A DNA stretch of 64,000 bases from Lederbergia panacisoli (GCF_024626525.1 NZ_JANJGU010000015.1:20384-84383); one strand, 5' to 3'; shown: positions 17,068-31,677, counted from the stretch's first letter. The notes: generated by a model from the sequence alone, not told the origin. Numbers and translations: made by a program.

Positions 17068-17433
17068 TTATTTTTTCTTACCTGCTACTGTTTTACGAGG
17101 GCCTTTACGAGTACGAGCGTTGTTTTTCGTGTTTTGCCCGCGAACAGGAAGACCACGACGATGACGAAGGCCACGGTATGAACCGATTTCCATTAGACGT
17201 TTAATGTTTAAGGAAACTTCACGGCGAAGGTCACCTTCAACTTTTAGCTTATCAATGATATCGCGGATTTTTCCGAGCTCTTCATCTGTTAAATCGCGAA
17301 CGCGTGTATCTTCTGAAACACCAGCCTCAGCAAGTACTTTTGAAGCTGTGTTTTTACCGATTCCATAAATATATGTTAAAGAAATGACTACACGTTTTTC
17401 ACGTGGAATGTCTACACCAGCAATACGTGCCAT
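17068..17433 (-). CDS. rpsM: 30S ribosomal protein S13 (uS13)
   Basis: A head protein that bridges to the large subunit (B1 bridges). The 121-residue product begins [20 protein letters not shown] and has the basic tail [20 protein letters not shown]. It lies directly after rpmJ. Confidence 0.98.
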   Translation of the reverse strand: MARIAGVDIPREKRVVISLTYIYGIGKNTASKVLAEAGVSEDTRVRDLTDEELGKIRDIIDKLKVEGDLRREVSLNIKRLMEIGSYRGLRHRRGLPVRGQNTKNNARTRKGPRKTVAGKKK

Positions 17434-17451
17434 AAATAATGCGCACCTCCT

Positions 17452-17568
<117 letters not shown>

Positions 17569-17604
17569 TTATAACCTCCTTAGTAGTCCGGAGTGCATTA
17601 TAGT

Positions 17605-17823
17605 TTATTTAAAACGGTATGTGATTCTTCCGCGTGTCAAATCATACGGAGAAAGTTCCACTGTAACTTTGTCGCCAGGCAGTATACGAATAAAATGCAT
17701 GCGGATTTTCCCAGATACATGGGCAAGAACCGTATGGCCATTTTCTAATTCTACCTTAAACATTGCGTTTGGCAAAGTGTCAACAACAGTTCCTTCAACT
17801 TCAATTACATCTTCTTTCGCCAT
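17605..17823 (-). CDS. infA: Translation initiation factor IF-1
   Basis: A 72-residue OB-fold protein that binds the 30S A site during initiation. [20 protein letters not shown] and the end [12 protein letters not shown] are conserved. It overlaps the 3' end of the KOW-domain gene by 23 bp, so the two are likely translationally coupled. Confidence 0.97.
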   Translation of the reverse strand: MAKEDVIEVEGTVVDTLPNAMFKVELENGHTVLAHVSGKIRMHFIRILPGDKVTVELSPYDLTRGRITYRFK

Positions 17824-18136
17824 TCAAGCTATCTCCCTTCTCTAAAACATCCAATTCCTCTTCCACAAATTTACCAAGTGCCCATCTAAGCTTCCCGTTT
17901 GTGACTCTACCTGCTTCCATTAAACTGTTTCGAACTTCCGTAGAAACATAGTTGTAACATGTAAGATGTTGGATGTTCTTCTTTTTTGGACTATCGAATT
18001 TTCTTCTATCCCCATCCGCAATTAGAACGAACCGTTCATCGATGTGTCGGATAATAACCGCGAATTGTCCTGCGTCCCGGCCCTTATTGATAAGCACAAT
18101 TTGACCTATACGGGGGGTCGAATCAGACTCATTCAA
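17801..18136 (-). CDS. KOW/L14e-like RNA-binding protein
   Basis: A 111-residue protein with an N-terminal KOW motif of the eukaryotic L14e type ([20 protein letters not shown]). It occupies the place of the small YbzG-like gene found between map and infA in Bacillus. Its exact role is unknown; ribosome or RNA association is inferred. A GTG at 18145 would also open the frame, but TAGGTGATC then overlaps it. The TTG at 18136, spaced 8 nt from AGG, is the better start. Confidence 0.85.
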   Translation of the reverse strand: MNESDSTPRIGQIVLINKGRDAGQFAVIIRHIDERFVLIADGDRRKFDSPKKKNIQHLTCYNYVSTEVRNSLMEAGRVTNGKLRWALGKFVEEELDVLEKGDSLNGERRCN

Positions 18137-18151
18137 CCAGATCACCTACGC

Positions 18152-18897
18152 TTAAATTCTTGTTAAAATCTCGTAACCAGTTTCTGTAATGGCTATCGTG
18201 TGTTCAAAATGCGCACACCTTTTTCCATCAATTGTAACAACAGTCCAATTATCCGCTAAAGTTCTCACATAACGGCTGCCTGCATTTACCATCGGTTCAA
18301 TGCAAAGCGCCATTCCGGGTCTTAAACGAGGGCCTTTATTTGGCGGACCGTAGTGAGGAATTTGCGGATCCTCATGTAAATTCTGGCCTATTCCATGTCC
18401 GACATATTCACGGACAATTGAAAATCCACCCGCTTCTACATATGATTGAATCGCATAAGATATATTAGAAAGACGTACACCCGGCTTTGCCTCTTCTAAG
18501 CCAAGATAGAGAGATTTTTCTGTGACGTCAAGAAGTTTTTTTGTTTCGGCATCGATGTTTCCGACTGGATAGGTCCATGCTGAATCACCATGGTAACCGT
18601 TAATTTCGGCTCCAATATCAAGACTGATAATGTCACCGTCTTTTAACACCCGATTCCCTGGGATTCCATGAACGAGTTCCTCATTGACGGACGCACACAC
18701 GCTGCCGGGAAACCCATTGTAACCTTTGAAAGAAGGAAATGCATCGAAACTTAAAATGAACTTTTCTGCAATCGCATCTAGTTCTTTTGTTGTAATACCT
18801 GGCTGAATATGCTTTTGCAGTTCCTGATGAGTCAATGCAACTATTCTGCCAGCTTCTCTCATGATTTCTATTTCACGAGGGGTTTTACAAATAATCA

Positions 18898-18898
<1 letters not shown>
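18152..18898 (-). CDS. map: Methionine aminopeptidase, type I
   Basis: Removes the initiator methionine from nascent proteins. The 248-residue enzyme has the pita-bread fold ligands: [18 protein letters not shown] (two aspartates), [14 protein letters not shown] (histidine), ALCIEPMV (glutamate) and FEHTIAIT (glutamate). Its start codon touches the last base of adk. Confidence 0.97.
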
Positions 18899-19566
<668 letters not shown>

Positions 19567-19612
19567 CTAAATGGGTTCAGGAACAATCTGCTTGTTCCTA
19601 AATCCATTTCGA

Positions 19613-20905
19613 TTATTTAATGAAGCCTTTATAGTGACGCTTCACCAGCTGGGCTTCCAATTGTTTCATTGTTTCAAGCGCAACCCCTACAACAATCAAA
19701 AGGCTCGTTCCACCAATTTGTGCTGATTGAGGCAAGCCTGCAAATTTAATGAAGAAGACAGGTAATATAGAGATGAACGCTAAGAAAAGTGCACCAACGA
19801 AGGTTAACCGATATAAAACTCTCGTCAAATACTCTTGGGTGTTTTTTCCTGGTCGAATACCTGGAATATATCCGCCTTGTTTCTTTAAATTTTCAGCTAC
19901 TTGTTCCGGATTCACTTGAACAAATGCATAGAAATAAGTGAAAGCAATGATGAGTGCAAAATAAATCACCATTCCAATCGGTTTCGTATGATCGAAAATG
20001 TATTGAATGGTGCTAGCTACATCACCAGAGCCAAAGAATGTGGTGATCGTCTGTGGAGTCACCATAAATGCACTCGCAAAAATAACTGGAATAACTCCAG
20101 CTGCATTTACTCTCATTGGCAAGTGTGTATTATGACCGCCAACCGGGCTGCGTCCATCCATCCGTTTCGCATACTGAATCGGAATTTTTCGCAGTGCCTG
20201 CTGTACGAATACAACACCAACTATAATAGCAATAATAGCGAGTATGATGAGCAGCATAATTACGATTCTTAAGAAAAGCTGCTCTCCTGCACCTTGGAAC
20301 TGCTGAGCGTAAATCTGATTTACTGCGTTTGGAATACCTGCAACAATCCCTGCAAAGATGATAATTGAGATTCCGTTGCCAACACCTTTAGATGTAATTT
20401 CTTCCCCAAGCCACATTAGAAATGCAGTACCAGCTGTGAGCACAATGGCAATTATTACATATGTGCCTAAGCTAGGGTTTTTGATGAGCTGCAAGCCTGT
20501 CATTCGGTTGAAACCAAATGACATTCCGACTGCTTGAATCAAACCGAGAACAATTGTGAAGTAGCGTGTAAACTGTGCAAGCTTTCGTCTTCCTACTTCA
20601 CCTTGCTTGGACCATTCAGTGAATTTTGGTACAACATCCATTTGTAAAAGCTGCACGATAATGGATGCTGTAATGTATGGCATGATTCCCATTGCAAAAA
20701 TGGAGAAATTTTGAAGAGCGCCACCGCCAAATATATTCATGAAACCAAACAAGCTGGCTTGATCTTGCATTTGAAGCACTTTAGCATCTACATTTGGAAC
20801 AGGTATGAAAGCACCTAAACGAAATACAACTAACATTAACAAGGTGAATAGAATTTTCCTTCTAATGTCACCTACGCGCATAAAATTGGAGATTGTCTGA
20901 AACAT
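19613..20905 (-). CDS. secY: Protein translocase subunit SecY
   Basis: The channel of the Sec translocon, with ten membrane helices in 430 residues. FRLGAFIPVPNVDAKVL precedes helix 1 region. The plug-proximal FNIFGGGALQNFSIFAMGIM and the cytoplasmic loop KKIPIQYAKRMDGR (reading RKIPIQYAKRM) are conserved. It follows rplO by 3 bp. The partner SecE is encoded at 47006 in this window. Confidence 0.97.
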   Translation of the reverse strand: MFQTISNFMRVGDIRRKILFTLLMLVVFRLGAFIPVPNVDAKVLQMQDQASLFGFMNIFGGGALQNFSIFAMGIMPYITASIIVQLLQMDVVPKFTEWSKQGEVGRRKLAQFTRYFTIVLGLIQAVGMSFGFNRMTGLQLIKNPSLGTYVIIAIVLTAGTAFLMWLGEEITSKGVGNGISIIIFAGIVAGIPNAVNQIYAQQFQGAGEQLFLRIVIMLLIILAIIAIIVGVVFVQQALRKIPIQYAKRMDGRSPVGGHNTHLPMRVNAAGVIPVIFASAFMVTPQTITTFFGSGDVASTIQYIFDHTKPIGMVIYFALIIAFTYFYAFVQVNPEQVAENLKKQGGYIPGIRPGKNTQEYLTRVLYRLTFVGALFLAFISILPVFFIKFAGLPQSAQIGGTSLLIVVGVALETMKQLEAQLVKRHYKGFIK

Positions 20906-20908
20906 TAA

Positions 20909-21349
20909 TTAAATCACCTCAGTTTTACCGCCGGCAGCCTCAATCGCCTCTTTAGCAGCAGAGGAGAATTTGTTCGCTTTTACAGTAAGCTTTTTCTCGA
21001 TGTTGCCTTTAGCAAGAATTTTTATTCCCGATTTTTCGTTGCGTACAACACCTGTTTCAATCAGAAGTTCTGGAGTTACTTCCGTACCGTCTTCAAAGCG
21101 ATTTAATGCATCAAGGTTCACGATAGCAAATTCTTTACGGTGAATATTTGTAAAACCGCGCTTTGGCAAACGTTGGAATAATGGTGTTTGACCACCTTCA
21201 AATCCAAGACGAGTGCCGCCGCCAGAACGAGCATTTTGCCCTTTATGGCCTTTACCAGCAGTTTTTCCGTTACCTGAACCGATGCCTCGCCCAACGCGGT
21301 TTCGCTCCTTGCGGGATCCTTCAGCAGGTTTTAGCTCATGAAGTTTCAT
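20909..21349 (-). CDS. rplO: 50S ribosomal protein L15 (uL15)
   Basis: A 146-residue large-subunit protein with the glycine-rich N-terminal extension [20 protein letters not shown]. The start [14 protein letters not shown] at 21349 is 8 nt from GGAGG and is preferred to a GTG three codons earlier that abuts this site. Confidence 0.97.
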   Translation of the reverse strand: MKLHELKPAEGSRKERNRVGRGIGSGNGKTAGKGHKGQNARSGGGTRLGFEGGQTPLFQRLPKRGFTNIHRKEFAIVNLDALNRFEDGTEVTPELLIETGVVRNEKSGIKILAKGNIEKKLTVKANKFSSAAKEAIEAAGGKTEVI

Positions 21350-21380
21350 AGTTGGCACCTCCTTATTATTAAAAAATGAA

Positions 21381-21563
21381 TTACTGTTCTTTAACAGTAA
21401 CTAGATGGGAAACTTTATTGATCATTCCGCGGATTGCTTCATTGTCATTATGCTCAACTGTTTGATGCAATTTACGGAGTCCTAGTGCCTTGACAGTTTC
21501 ACGTTGGCCCACAGTGCGGCCGATTAAGCTCTTAGTGAGGGTAATTGCTATTGTTTTCGCCAT
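21381..21563 (-). CDS. rpmD: 50S ribosomal protein L30 (uL30)
   Basis: A 60-residue protein with the ferredoxin-like L30 fold: [20 protein letters not shown] and [15 protein letters not shown]. Two ATG codons are adjacent; the second has the better 8-nt spacing to GGAGG. It lies between rpsE and rplO. Confidence 0.96.
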   Translation of the reverse strand: MAKTIAITLTKSLIGRTVGQRETVKALGLRKLHQTVEHNDNEAIRGMINKVSHLVTVKEQ

Positions 21564-21576
21564 CATGATTCCCTCC

Positions 21577-22077
21577 TTAACCTAATAGTTCTTCTACTGT
21601 TTTATTACGTAACTTCGCTACGTCCTCAGCACGTTTTAAATTTTTAATTCCTTCGATTGTTGCACGAACCATATTGATTGGTGTGCTAGAACCAAGTGAT
21701 TTAGAAGTAATGTCAGATACACCTGCAAGCTCAAGCACTGCACGGACTGGTCCACCTGCAATAACTCCTGTACCTTCACTAGCTGGCTTTAGTAAAATCT
21801 GACCGCCGCCGAAACGCCCGATTACTTCATGAGGAATAGTTGTTCCTACAATCGGAGCTACGATGAGGTTTTTCTTTGCATCTTCAATTGCCTTGCGGAT
21901 GGCATCTGGAACTTCTTGTGCTTTCCCTGTACCAAAACCGACATGGCCGTTTTTATCACCGACAACGACTAATGCTGTAAAACGGAAACGACGTCCACCC
22001 TTTACAACCTTCGCTACACGGTTAACTGTAACTACGCGTTCTTCAAGTTCAAGTTTGTTAGCATCGATTTGACGCAT
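21577..22077 (-). CDS. rpsE: 30S ribosomal protein S5 (uS5)
   Basis: A decoding-fidelity protein of the small subunit. The 166-residue product has the double-stranded-RNA-binding N-terminal domain ([20 protein letters not shown]). The conserved loop VVKGGRRF, the site of known spectinomycin resistance changes, looks wild type. The C-terminal part ends [12 protein letters not shown]. Confidence 0.98.
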   Translation of the reverse strand: MRQIDANKLELEERVVTVNRVAKVVKGGRRFRFTALVVVGDKNGHVGFGTGKAQEVPDAIRKAIEDAKKNLIVAPIVGTTIPHEVIGRFGGGQILLKPASEGTGVIAGGPVRAVLELAGVSDITSKSLGSSTPINMVRATIEGIKNLKRAEDVAKLRNKTVEELLG

Positions 22078-22100
22078 CTATTGTGTCCCTCCTTTTTCGA

Positions 22101-22463
22101 TTAAAATTCAAGTCCGTTTTCACGTGCTGCTTCTGCTAAAGCTTTTACACGTCCATGGTATAAATATCCGCCACGATCAAAAACAACTGATTTAAAACCT
22201 TTATCAACTGCACGCTTAGCGATTAACTCTCCCACTTTTTGAGCCGCTTCAACATTACCTGAAGACTCGGGTACAAAATCTTTATCAAGTGTAGAAGCGC
22301 TGGCTAATGTTACGCCTGTTTCATCATCAATCAATTGAGCGTAAATATTTTTATTGGAACGATATACATTTAGTCGAGGACGCATTTCAGTTCCACTTAG
22401 TTTAGAGCGTACACGTGCATGTCTTTTTTGACGCACTTTGTTCTTATCTTGCTTAGTGATCAT
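22101..22463 (-). CDS. rplR: 50S ribosomal protein L18 (uL18)
   Basis: Binds 5S rRNA and helps dock it in the central protuberance. The 120-residue product has the basic start [20 protein letters not shown] and the conserved end [20 protein letters not shown]. Confidence 0.98.
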   Translation of the reverse strand: MITKQDKNKVRQKRHARVRSKLSGTEMRPRLNVYRSNKNIYAQLIDDETGVTLASASTLDKDFVPESSGNVEAAQKVGELIAKRAVDKGFKSVVFDRGGYLYHGRVKALAEAARENGLEF

Positions 22464-22497
22464 TACGAGTCACTCCTTTCAAGTAGCCTAAGCGGCA

Positions 22498-23034
22498 TTA
22501 TTTACCAGTCTTACCTTCTTTGCGTCGTACGTTTTCACCTTCATAGCGAATTCCTTTGCCTTTATATGGCTCAGGTGGACGTACCGCGCGGATGTTGGAT
22601 GCAAGTGCACCAACTTTTTCTTTGTTAAAACCTTTAACGATAATTTTTGTGTTAGCCGGAACTTCAATCTCAACTCCAGCTTCAGGTTCGAATTCAACAG
22701 GATGTGAATATCCTACGTTCAATACAAGTTTGTTGCCTTGTTTTTGCGCACGGTATCCTACCCCAACTAATTCAAGAGTTTTTTCAAAACCTTTAGAAAC
22801 GCCCTCTACCATATTCGCGATAAGGGAACGAGTTGTTCCATGAAGGGAACGGTGTTCTTTCGCTTCTGAAGGACGAGTAACGTTGATAACGTTATCTTCG
22901 ATATTGATTGCGATATCTGAATTAAATGTGTTTGTTAATTCACCTTTAGGACCTTTAACAGTTACAGTAGATTCACTCTTTGTCACTGTTACGCCTGCAG
23001 GAATTTCAATTGGTTTTTTCCCAATACGAGACAT
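22498..23034 (-). CDS. rplF: 50S ribosomal protein L6 (uL6)
   Basis: A two-domain large-subunit protein near the sarcin-ricin loop. The 178-residue product begins [20 protein letters not shown] and ends [20 protein letters not shown], both family signatures. Confidence 0.98.
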   Translation of the reverse strand: MSRIGKKPIEIPAGVTVTKSESTVTVKGPKGELTNTFNSDIAINIEDNVINVTRPSEAKEHRSLHGTTRSLIANMVEGVSKGFEKTLELVGVGYRAQKQGNKLVLNVGYSHPVEFEPEAGVEIEVPANTKIIVKGFNKEKVGALASNIRAVRPPEPYKGKGIRYEGENVRRKEGKTGK

Positions 23035-23064
23035 TTTCTTGCACCTCCGTTCTTCAAAAAGATA

Positions 23065-23463
23065 TTACCATACGTATGCGAGTACTTCTCCGCCAACTTG
23101 CTTCGCTCTTGCTTCTTTATCAGACAATACGCCTTGTGATGTAGATACAAGTGCGATACCAAGACCGTTCAGTACTTTAGGAACCTCATCAGCTTTTGCA
23201 TATACACGCAAACCAGGTTTACTGATACGCTTTAAGCCTGTAATGACGCGCTCATTGTTTGCACCATACTTTAAGAAAATACGAATGATGCCTTGCTTGT
23301 TATCTTCGATATATTCAACATCACGTACAAACCCTTCACGTTTGAGGATTTCAGCGATATCTTTTTTAATATTAGAAGCAGGAACTTCCAACTTCTCATG
23401 TCGGACCATATTCGCGTTGCGGATGCGTGTTAGCAAATCTGCAATTGGATCAGTCATAACCAT
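23065..23463 (-). CDS. rpsH: 30S ribosomal protein S8 (uS8)
   Basis: A central-domain 16S rRNA binder. The 132-residue product begins [20 protein letters not shown] and has the conserved end [20 protein letters not shown] followed by GEVLAYVW. Confidence 0.98.
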   Translation of the reverse strand: MVMTDPIADLLTRIRNANMVRHEKLEVPASNIKKDIAEILKREGFVRDVEYIEDNKQGIIRIFLKYGANNERVITGLKRISKPGLRVYAKADEVPKVLNGLGIALVSTSQGVLSDKEARAKQVGGEVLAYVW

Positions 23464-23491
23464 TTATTTTACCTCCTTCCCAAATTCGGTC

Positions 23492-23701
<210 letters not shown>

Positions 23702-24241
23702 TTACTTTTGGAACGGCATTCCAAATGCAGTCAGTAGTTCACGAGCTTCCTCGTCAGTGTTCGCAGTTGTAACGATAACGATATCCATACCACGAACTTT
23801 GCTCACTTTATCATAATCAATTTCAGGGAAGATGAGTTGTTCTTTAACACCTAGTGTATAGTTTCCACGACCGTCGAATGCTTTTTTAGAGATTCCACGG
23901 AAGTCACGTACACGTGGAAGGGAAACTGAAACTAGTTTGTCGAAAAACTCATACATACGCTCTCCGCGAAGAGTAACTTTTGCACCAATTGGCATACCTT
24001 CACGTAGGCGGAATCCTGCGATTGAATTTTTTGCTCTTGTTACAACCGGTTTTTGACCTGTAATTAAGCTAAGTTCTTCAACAGCGTTGTCTAAAACTTT
24101 CGCATTTTGTACAGCATCGCCAACTCCTGTGTTGATAACAATTTTGTCAATTTTAGGTACTTCCATAATAGATTTGTAATTGAACTTGCTCATGAGAGCA
24201 GGAGTTACTTCTTTTTGATATTTTTCCTTTAGGCGGTTCAT
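23702..24241 (-). CDS. rplE: 50S ribosomal protein L5 (uL5)
   Basis: A 5S rRNA-binding protein of the central protuberance that contacts P-site tRNA. The 179-residue product begins [20 protein letters not shown] and ends [20 protein letters not shown] with MPFQK. Confidence 0.98.
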   Translation of the reverse strand: MNRLKEKYQKEVTPALMSKFNYKSIMEVPKIDKIVINTGVGDAVQNAKVLDNAVEELSLITGQKPVVTRAKNSIAGFRLREGMPIGAKVTLRGERMYEFFDKLVSVSLPRVRDFRGISKKAFDGRGNYTLGVKEQLIFPEIDYDKVSKVRGMDIVIVTTANTDEEARELLTAFGMPFQK

Positions 24242-24267
24242 GTAGTGTACCTCCCTTCATCTAAGAA

Positions 24268-24579
24268 CTATTTATCTAATGCTACACCTGATTTTTTAGC
24301 TACACGTACTTTTTTGCCATTAACTACTTCGTAACCAACACGAGTTGGTTCGTTTGTTTTAGGATCCAGCAACATCACATTAGAAACATGTATTGCCGCT
24401 TCTTGATTGATGATTCCACCTTGTGGATTATCTTGAGAAGGTTTTGAATGCTTTTTAACAATGTTCACACCTTCGACAAGCACACGGTCTTTTTTCGGGA
24501 ATGAAGCTAATACTGTACCTGTTTTCCCTTTGTCTTTGCCTGTGATGACCATTACTTTGTCACCTTTTTTGACATGCAT
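24268..24579 (-). CDS. rplX: 50S ribosomal protein L24 (uL24)
   Basis: An assembly-initiator protein with a KOW motif ([20 protein letters not shown]). It has 103 residues and lies between rplN and rplE. Confidence 0.97.
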   Translation of the reverse strand: MHVKKGDKVMVITGKDKGKTGTVLASFPKKDRVLVEGVNIVKKHSKPSQDNPQGGIINQEAAIHVSNVMLLDPKTNEPTRVGYEVVNGKKVRVAKKSGVALDK

Positions 24580-24616
24580 TGAATCGCACCTCCTTGAATG
24601 GGTGAATCTAGATTTA

Positions 24617-24985
<369 letters not shown>

Positions 24986-25028
24986 CTAGTTTACCTCCCT
25001 TCGGAACACTTATATCCGAAACAATTAA

Positions 25029-25292
25029 TTAAATAATGACTGCTTTCTCAACAACCTCAATTAAACGGAAACGTTTAGTTGCTGAAAGTGGGCGTGTTTC
25101 CATGATTCGTACAACGTCGCCAATTTTAGCTTCGTTTTGCTCATCATGTGCTTTGAATTTTTTAGAGTACTTTACGCGTTTGCCGTATAATGAATGCTTT
25201 TTGTACGTTTCAACCATAACAGTTACGGTTTTATCCATCTTGTCGGAAACAACGCGTCCTGTGTAGACTTTACGCTGGTTGCGTTCACTCAT
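25029..25292 (-). CDS. rpsQ: 30S ribosomal protein S17 (uS17)
   Basis: An 87-residue OB-fold 16S rRNA binder, with [20 protein letters not shown] and [20 protein letters not shown]. It follows rpmC by 20 bp. Confidence 0.98.
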   Translation of the reverse strand: MSERNQRKVYTGRVVSDKMDKTVTVMVETYKKHSLYGKRVKYSKKFKAHDEQNEAKIGDVVRIMETRPLSATKRFRLIEVVEKAVII

Positions 25293-25312
25293 CTCGCAAA
25301 CCTCCTCTCCGA

Positions 25313-26599
<1,287 letters not shown>

Positions 26600-26602
26600 T
26601 AA

Positions 26603-26944
26603 TTATCCCTCCTTCTTTTCTGATACCACGATTGTAATGTGGCTAGTGCGTTTGTTAATCTGGCTCGCACGACCTTGCGCACGCGGACGGAATCGTTTCA
26701 TTGTTGGACCTTCGTCAACAAATGCCGCAGAAACCAAAAGATTGTTTACGTCCATATCATAATTGTGCTCTGCATTTGCTACGGCAGATTTTAAAAGTTT
26801 CTCTACGATTGGGGAGGCAGCTTTTGGTGTTAATTTCAAAATTGCAACTGCTTCGCCCACTTGCTTTCCTCGAATAAGATCAACTACTAAACGTGCTTTA
26901 CGAGGAGCAATTCGCACTGTTCTTGCAACAGCTTTAGCTTGCAT
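26603..26944 (-). CDS. rplV: 50S ribosomal protein L22 (uL22)
   Basis: Its long beta hairpin lines the exit tunnel. The 113-residue product has [20 protein letters not shown]. The hairpin tip [20 protein letters not shown], where macrolide-resistance insertions and deletions occur, appears intact. Confidence 0.98.
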   Translation of the reverse strand: MQAKAVARTVRIAPRKARLVVDLIRGKQVGEAVAILKLTPKAASPIVEKLLKSAVANAEHNYDMDVNNLLVSAAFVDEGPTMKRFRPRAQGRASQINKRTSHITIVVSEKKEG

Positions 26945-26962
26945 CAGGATGCCCTCCTCTCA

Positions 26963-27241
26963 TTAGCGTCTTGTTTTTTTATCATCAGCGGCATGGCCTC
27001 TATATGCGCGAGTTGGTGCAAATTCACCAAGCTTATGGCCTACCATATCCTCACTGATATATACCGGTACATGTTTGCGGCCATCATAGACAGCAATCGT
27101 ATTTCCTACGAAGTTTGGGAAAATAGTTGAACGGCGAGACCAAGTCTTAATCACTTGTTTCTTGTCGCTTTCGCTTAATTTCTCTACTTTTTTCATTAAA
27201 TGCTCATCTACAAAAGGCCCTTTTTTTAGGCTGCGACCCAT
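26963..27241 (-). CDS. rpsS: 30S ribosomal protein S19 (uS19)
   Basis: A head protein forming intersubunit bridges with L5. The 92-residue product begins [20 protein letters not shown] and has [20 protein letters not shown]. Confidence 0.98.
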   Translation of the reverse strand: MGRSLKKGPFVDEHLMKKVEKLSESDKKQVIKTWSRRSTIFPNFVGNTIAVYDGRKHVPVYISEDMVGHKLGEFAPTRAYRGHAADDKKTRR

Positions 27242-27301
27242 GGTTGAACCTCCCTTCGTGATTGCACTACGGTTCCCTCAATGAACCGTAGATTAATCCC
27301 G

Positions 27302-28135
27302 TTATTTTTTACGACGGCGTACAATAAATTTATCCGACTTGTTCGTTTTTTTACGAGTTTTATAACCAAGTGTTGGTTTACCCCAAGGTGTAACAGGTGA
27401 TTTACGTCCGATTGGTGTACGGCCTTCACCACCACCATGTGGGTGATCGTTCGGGTTCATAACAGATCCGCGTACGTGTGGACGTTTGCCCAACCAGCGA
27501 GAACGACCTGCTTTACCGATATTTACTAATTCGTGTTGCTCGTTGCCCACTTGACCGATAGACGCACGGCAAGTTGCAAGGATCATGCGAACCTCACCTG
27601 AGTTCAGACGAACTAACACATATTTTGTTCCTTCCTTACCAAGAACTTGTGCAGAAGTACCTGCAGAACGGACTAATTGTCCACCTTTTCCTGGCTTTAA
27701 TTCGATATTATGCACTACTGTACCAACTGGAATGTTTGCAAGTGGAAGTGCATTTCCTACTTTAATATCAGCATCTGGACCAGACATAACATCCATGCCG
27801 ACTTTCAAGTTTTTAGGTGCTAAAATATAGCGTTTCTCACCATCATGATAATTGATTAGTGCGATATTAGCGGAACGGTTTGGATCATACTCGATTGTAG
27901 CAACGCGCCCTGGTATACCATCTTTAGTTCTTTTAAAGTCAATAATACGGTATTGGCGCTTATGACCACCGCCGCGAAAGCGAACTGTAGTTCTACCTTG
28001 GTTGTTACGGCCGCCTTTTCTATGAAGAGGCTCTAGTAATGATTTTTCTGGTGTATCAGTTGTGATTTCAGAAAAATCCAAAGCTGTCATATTACGACGT
28101 CCATTTGAGGTAGGTTTGTATTTTTTGATCGCCAT
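27302..28135 (-). CDS. rplB: 50S ribosomal protein L2 (uL2)
   Basis: A primary rRNA binder required for subunit association and peptidyl transfer. The 277-residue product begins [20 protein letters not shown] and carries the conserved catalytic-centre loop [20 protein letters not shown]. Confidence 0.98.
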   Translation of the reverse strand: MAIKKYKPTSNGRRNMTALDFSEITTDTPEKSLLEPLHRKGGRNNQGRTTVRFRGGGHKRQYRIIDFKRTKDGIPGRVATIEYDPNRSANIALINYHDGEKRYILAPKNLKVGMDVMSGPDADIKVGNALPLANIPVGTVVHNIELKPGKGGQLVRSAGTSAQVLGKEGTKYVLVRLNSGEVRMILATCRASIGQVGNEQHELVNIGKAGRSRWLGKRPHVRGSVMNPNDHPHGGGEGRTPIGRKSPVTPWGKPTLGYKTRKKTNKSDKFIVRRRKK

Positions 28136-28170
28136 TTTTTTCCCTCCTCTGGTATTTTTTCATTACGTTA

Positions 28171-28455
28171 TTATACTTCGAACAATTCAATTTCCTTGCT
28201 GTCTTTCGTTAACGTAATTACTGCTTTACGGCGTTTATTTGTATATCCGCCAAAACGGCCCATACGCTTAAACTTACCTTTATAGTTCATTACGTTTACT
28301 TTTTCAACTTTAACTCCAAAGATGCTTTCGACTGCATCTTTCACTTGCGTTTTATTCGCCTTTACGTCTACTTCGAACGTATATTTTTTATCGACCATAA
28401 TATCAGTAGATCGTTCTGTGATAACGGGGCGCTTTAATACATCACGTGCATCCAT
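28171..28455 (-). CDS. rplW: 50S ribosomal protein L23 (uL23)
   Basis: A 94-residue tunnel-exit protein, the main docking site of trigger factor. [20 protein letters not shown] and [20 protein letters not shown] are conserved. The ATG shares its last base with the end of rplD. Confidence 0.97.
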   Translation of the reverse strand: MDARDVLKRPVITERSTDIMVDKKYTFEVDVKANKTQVKDAVESIFGVKVEKVNVMNYKGKFKRMGRFGGYTNKRRKAVITLTKDSKEIELFEV

Positions 28456-29078
28456 TATCCAAGCACCTCCTCTACTTTTTCGACTGCGGCTTTCGTCATG
28501 ATCAGTGTGTTATGGCTAACAACATCCAATACGGATACATTGTTTGCATCAACGACTGTCACTCCAGGAATGTTTCTTGCAGATAACGCAACATTTTCAT
28601 CAAGCACTTCAGTTACAACAAGTGCTTTTTTGCCAACTGGAAGGTTAGCAAGAACGCTCACGAATTCTTTTGTTTTTGGCGCTTCAAAATTCAATGATTC
28701 AAGTACTACTACGCTTTCTTCCAAAACTTTAGCTGAAAGTGCTGATTTAATTGCTAAACGGCGAACTTTCTTAGGAAGTTTGTAGCTGTAGCTACGTGGA
28801 ACTGGACCAAATACGATTCCACCACCACGCCATTGTGGCGAACGAATCGAACCTTGACGAGCGCGGCCTGTTCCTTTTTGACGCCATGGCTTACGTCCGC
28901 CACCGCGAACTTCAGAACGGTTTTTTACTTTTGATGTTCCTTGTCTTAATGAAGCTCTTTGCATAACAATCGCTTCAAAAAGAACATGATTATTAGGTTC
29001 AATACCAAAAATGGATTCGTTAAGGTCGATTTCACCAACCTTTGATCCAGCTTGGTTATAAACTGCTACTTTCGGCAT
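28455..29078 (-). CDS. rplD: 50S ribosomal protein L4 (uL4)
   Basis: A 207-residue protein whose extended loop reaches the exit tunnel ([20 protein letters not shown]). The sequence [20 protein letters not shown] starts the family. The macrolide-linked tip looks unaltered. Confidence 0.98.
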   Translation of the reverse strand: MPKVAVYNQAGSKVGEIDLNESIFGIEPNNHVLFEAIVMQRASLRQGTSKVKNRSEVRGGGRKPWRQKGTGRARQGSIRSPQWRGGGIVFGPVPRSYSYKLPKKVRRLAIKSALSAKVLEESVVVLESLNFEAPKTKEFVSVLANLPVGKKALVVTEVLDENVALSARNIPGVTVVDANNVSVLDVVSHNTLIMTKAAVEKVEEVLG

Positions 29079-29107
29079 TCCTATTTCCTCCTTTCTTTAA
29101 ACGATAT

Positions 29108-29737
29108 TTATTTCACTTTAATTCCTGTTTTGATTTCAAGCATCGCTTTTTTAGGTCCTGGTACATTACCTTTTACTAAAATAAGGTTACGCTCCGCATC
29201 AACCTTTACGATTGGAAGGTTTTGAATCGTAATTCTTTCTCCACCCATACGTCCTGGCAATGCTTTTTGTTTAAATACACGTGCCGGATCAACAGCTCCC
29301 ATAGATCCTGGTCTACGATGGTAACGAGAACCGTGGGACATAGGTCCGCGTGATTGTCCGTGGCGTTTAATTACACCTTGGAATCCTTTACCTTTAGAAA
29401 TTCCAGATACATCTACTAAATCGCCTTCCGCGAAAATATCAACCTTGACTTCCTGACCAATTTCGTACTCATCTAAATTAATTCCGTCAAATTCACGGAC
29501 GAAGCGCTTAGGAGCAGTATTTGCTTTAGCAAAGTGCCCTTTTGCCGGTTTGTTCACAAGCTTCTCGCGCTTGTCTTCAAAGCCAAGTTGGACTGCTTCA
29601 TATCCATCAGTTTCAACTGTTTTCTTTTGAAGAACTACGTTTGGAGCAGCTTCGATTACTGTTACAGGGATCAATTCACCATTTTCAGCAAAAACCTGCG
29701 TCATTCCAATCTTTCTTCCTAAGATTCCTTTGGTCAT
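29108..29737 (-). CDS. rplC: 50S ribosomal protein L3 (uL3)
   Basis: An early-assembly protein near the peptidyl transferase centre. The 209-residue product begins [20 protein letters not shown] and carries the loop [20 protein letters not shown]. Confidence 0.98.
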   Translation of the reverse strand: MTKGILGRKIGMTQVFAENGELIPVTVIEAAPNVVLQKKTVETDGYEAVQLGFEDKREKLVNKPAKGHFAKANTAPKRFVREFDGINLDEYEIGQEVKVDIFAEGDLVDVSGISKGKGFQGVIKRHGQSRGPMSHGSRYHRRPGSMGAVDPARVFKQKALPGRMGGERITIQNLPIVKVDAERNLILVKGNVPGPKKAMLEIKTGIKVK

Positions 29738-29774
29738 GAGTCACACCTCCTGATTTTTCAATTAAATTTATTGA

Positions 29775-30214
<440 letters not shown>

Positions 30215-30312
30215 ATTATACAGAAAATATAAGGCAGATGCAATATTTTTTATAACATTTCCGTATACTTTCGCACCCCTACGATTATACAGAGATTCTC
30301 ATGTAGAATCAA
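30215..30312 (-). promoter_or_regulatory. Two tandem sigma-A promoters for the S10 superoperon
   Basis: Proximal: TTGCAT (30243-30238), 17 bp, TATAAT (30220-30215). Distal: TTGATT (30312-30307), 17 bp, TATAAT (30289-30284). Both have the same TCTG immediately before the -10. Two consensus-like promoters 69 bp apart fit very high, growth-linked transcription. Confidence 0.85.
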
Positions 30313-30394
30313 GGCTTTGTTTGAATTCAGAAAATAAAATAATTGAAGTTTTTAAGTAGGATAAAATTATATAAGAAAAGTAATAGTAGAAATA

Positions 30395-30427
30395 GAAAAA
30401 GCAAATGGATCGTCATCCATTTGCTTT
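30395..30427 (-). terminator. Intrinsic terminator after tuf
   Basis: AAAGCAAATGGAT pairs perfectly with ATCCATTTGCTTT over a 4-nt loop, followed by T5. It separates the rpsL-rpsG-fusA-tuf transcript from the S10 operon. Confidence 0.9.
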
Positions 30428-30444
30428 CTACTTATATAGATATA

Positions 30445-31632
30445 TTATTTTTGGATAGTTGTAACAACGCCAGATCCAACTGTACGTCCACCTTCACGAA
30501 TAGAGAAACGAGTTCCGTCTTCGATCGCGATTGGTGAAATCAATTCAACAGTCATTTCTACGTTGTCACCAGGCATAACCATTTCTACGCCTTCTGGAAG
30601 ATGAACAATTCCAGTTACGTCAGTTGTACGGAAGTAGAACTGAGGGCGATAGTTTGTGAAGAATGGAGTGTGACGTCCACCTTCTTCTTTTGACAATACG
30701 TAAACTTCTGATTTGAAGTTTGTATGTGGCGTGATTGTACCAGGCTTCGCTAATACTTGACCACGTTGGATGTCTTCACGAGCAACCCCACGAAGAAGGG
30801 CACCGATGTTATCACCAGCTTCTGCATAGTCAAGAAGCTTACGGAACATTTCTACTCCAGTAACAACAACTTTTCTTGATTCTTCAGCAAGACCGATGAT
30901 TTCAACTTCTTCACCGACTTTAACTTGTCCACGCTCTACACGTCCAGTTGCAACTGTACCACGACCTGTGATTGAGAATACATCCTCAACAGGCATCATG
31001 AAAGGCTTGTCAGTGTCGCGTTCTGGAGTTGGAACGTACTCATCAACTGCATCCATTAATTCAACGATTTTTTCTTCCCACTCAGCTTCTCCTTCAAGAG
31101 CTTTAAGAGCAGAACCTTTAACAACAGGAATGTCGTCGCCAGGGAAATCATATTCAGAAAGAAGATCGCGAATTTCCATTTCTACTAATTCAAGAAGTTC
31201 TTCATCGTCAACCATGTCACATTTGTTCATGAATACAACGATGTAAGGAACACCTACATTACGAGAAAGAAGAATATGCTCACGAGTTTGTGGCATTGGG
31301 CCATCTGCAGCAGAAACAACGAGAATTGCTCCGTCCATTTGAGCAGCACCAGTGATCATGTTTTTAACATAGTCAGCATGTCCTGGGCAGTCAACGTGTG
31401 CATAGTGGCGTTTTTCAGTTTCATATTCAACGTGAGAAGTTGAGATTGTAATTCCACGCTCGCGCTCTTCAGGAGCGTTGTCAATCATATCATAACCTTT
31501 AGCTTCTCCGCCGCCGCGCTTTGCCATAACAGTTGTAATCGCAGCTGTAAGAGTTGTTTTACCATGGTCAACGTGACCGATAGTACCAATATTAGCATGT
31601 TCTTTGGAACGATCAAATTTAGCTTTAGCCAT
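30445..31632 (-). CDS. tuf: Elongation factor Tu
   Basis: The GTPase that delivers aminoacyl-tRNA to the ribosome. The 395-residue protein has the G motifs [20 protein letters not shown] and [10 protein letters not shown], and the C-terminal barrel end [20 protein letters not shown]. It follows fusA by 128 bp; that gap contains a perfect 10-bp hairpin (31678-31709). AAAGGAGG precedes the ATG. Confidence 0.98.
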   Translation of the reverse strand: MAKAKFDRSKEHANIGTIGHVDHGKTTLTAAITTVMAKRGGGEAKGYDMIDNAPEERERGITISTSHVEYETEKRHYAHVDCPGHADYVKNMITGAAQMDGAILVVSAADGPMPQTREHILLSRNVGVPYIVVFMNKCDMVDDEELLELVEMEIRDLLSEYDFPGDDIPVVKGSALKALEGEAEWEEKIVELMDAVDEYVPTPERDTDKPFMMPVEDVFSITGRGTVATGRVERGQVKVGEEVEIIGLAEESRKVVVTGVEMFRKLLDYAEAGDNIGALLRGVAREDIQRGQVLAKPGTITPHTNFKSEVYVLSKEEGGRHTPFFTNYRPQFYFRTTDVTGIVHLPEGVEMVMPGDNVEMTVELISPIAIEDGTRFSIREGGRTVGSGVVTTIQK

Positions 31633-31677
31633 TTGAAAATCCTCCTTTTAATTAAGAAAAATAGTAAGTATGAGAGG

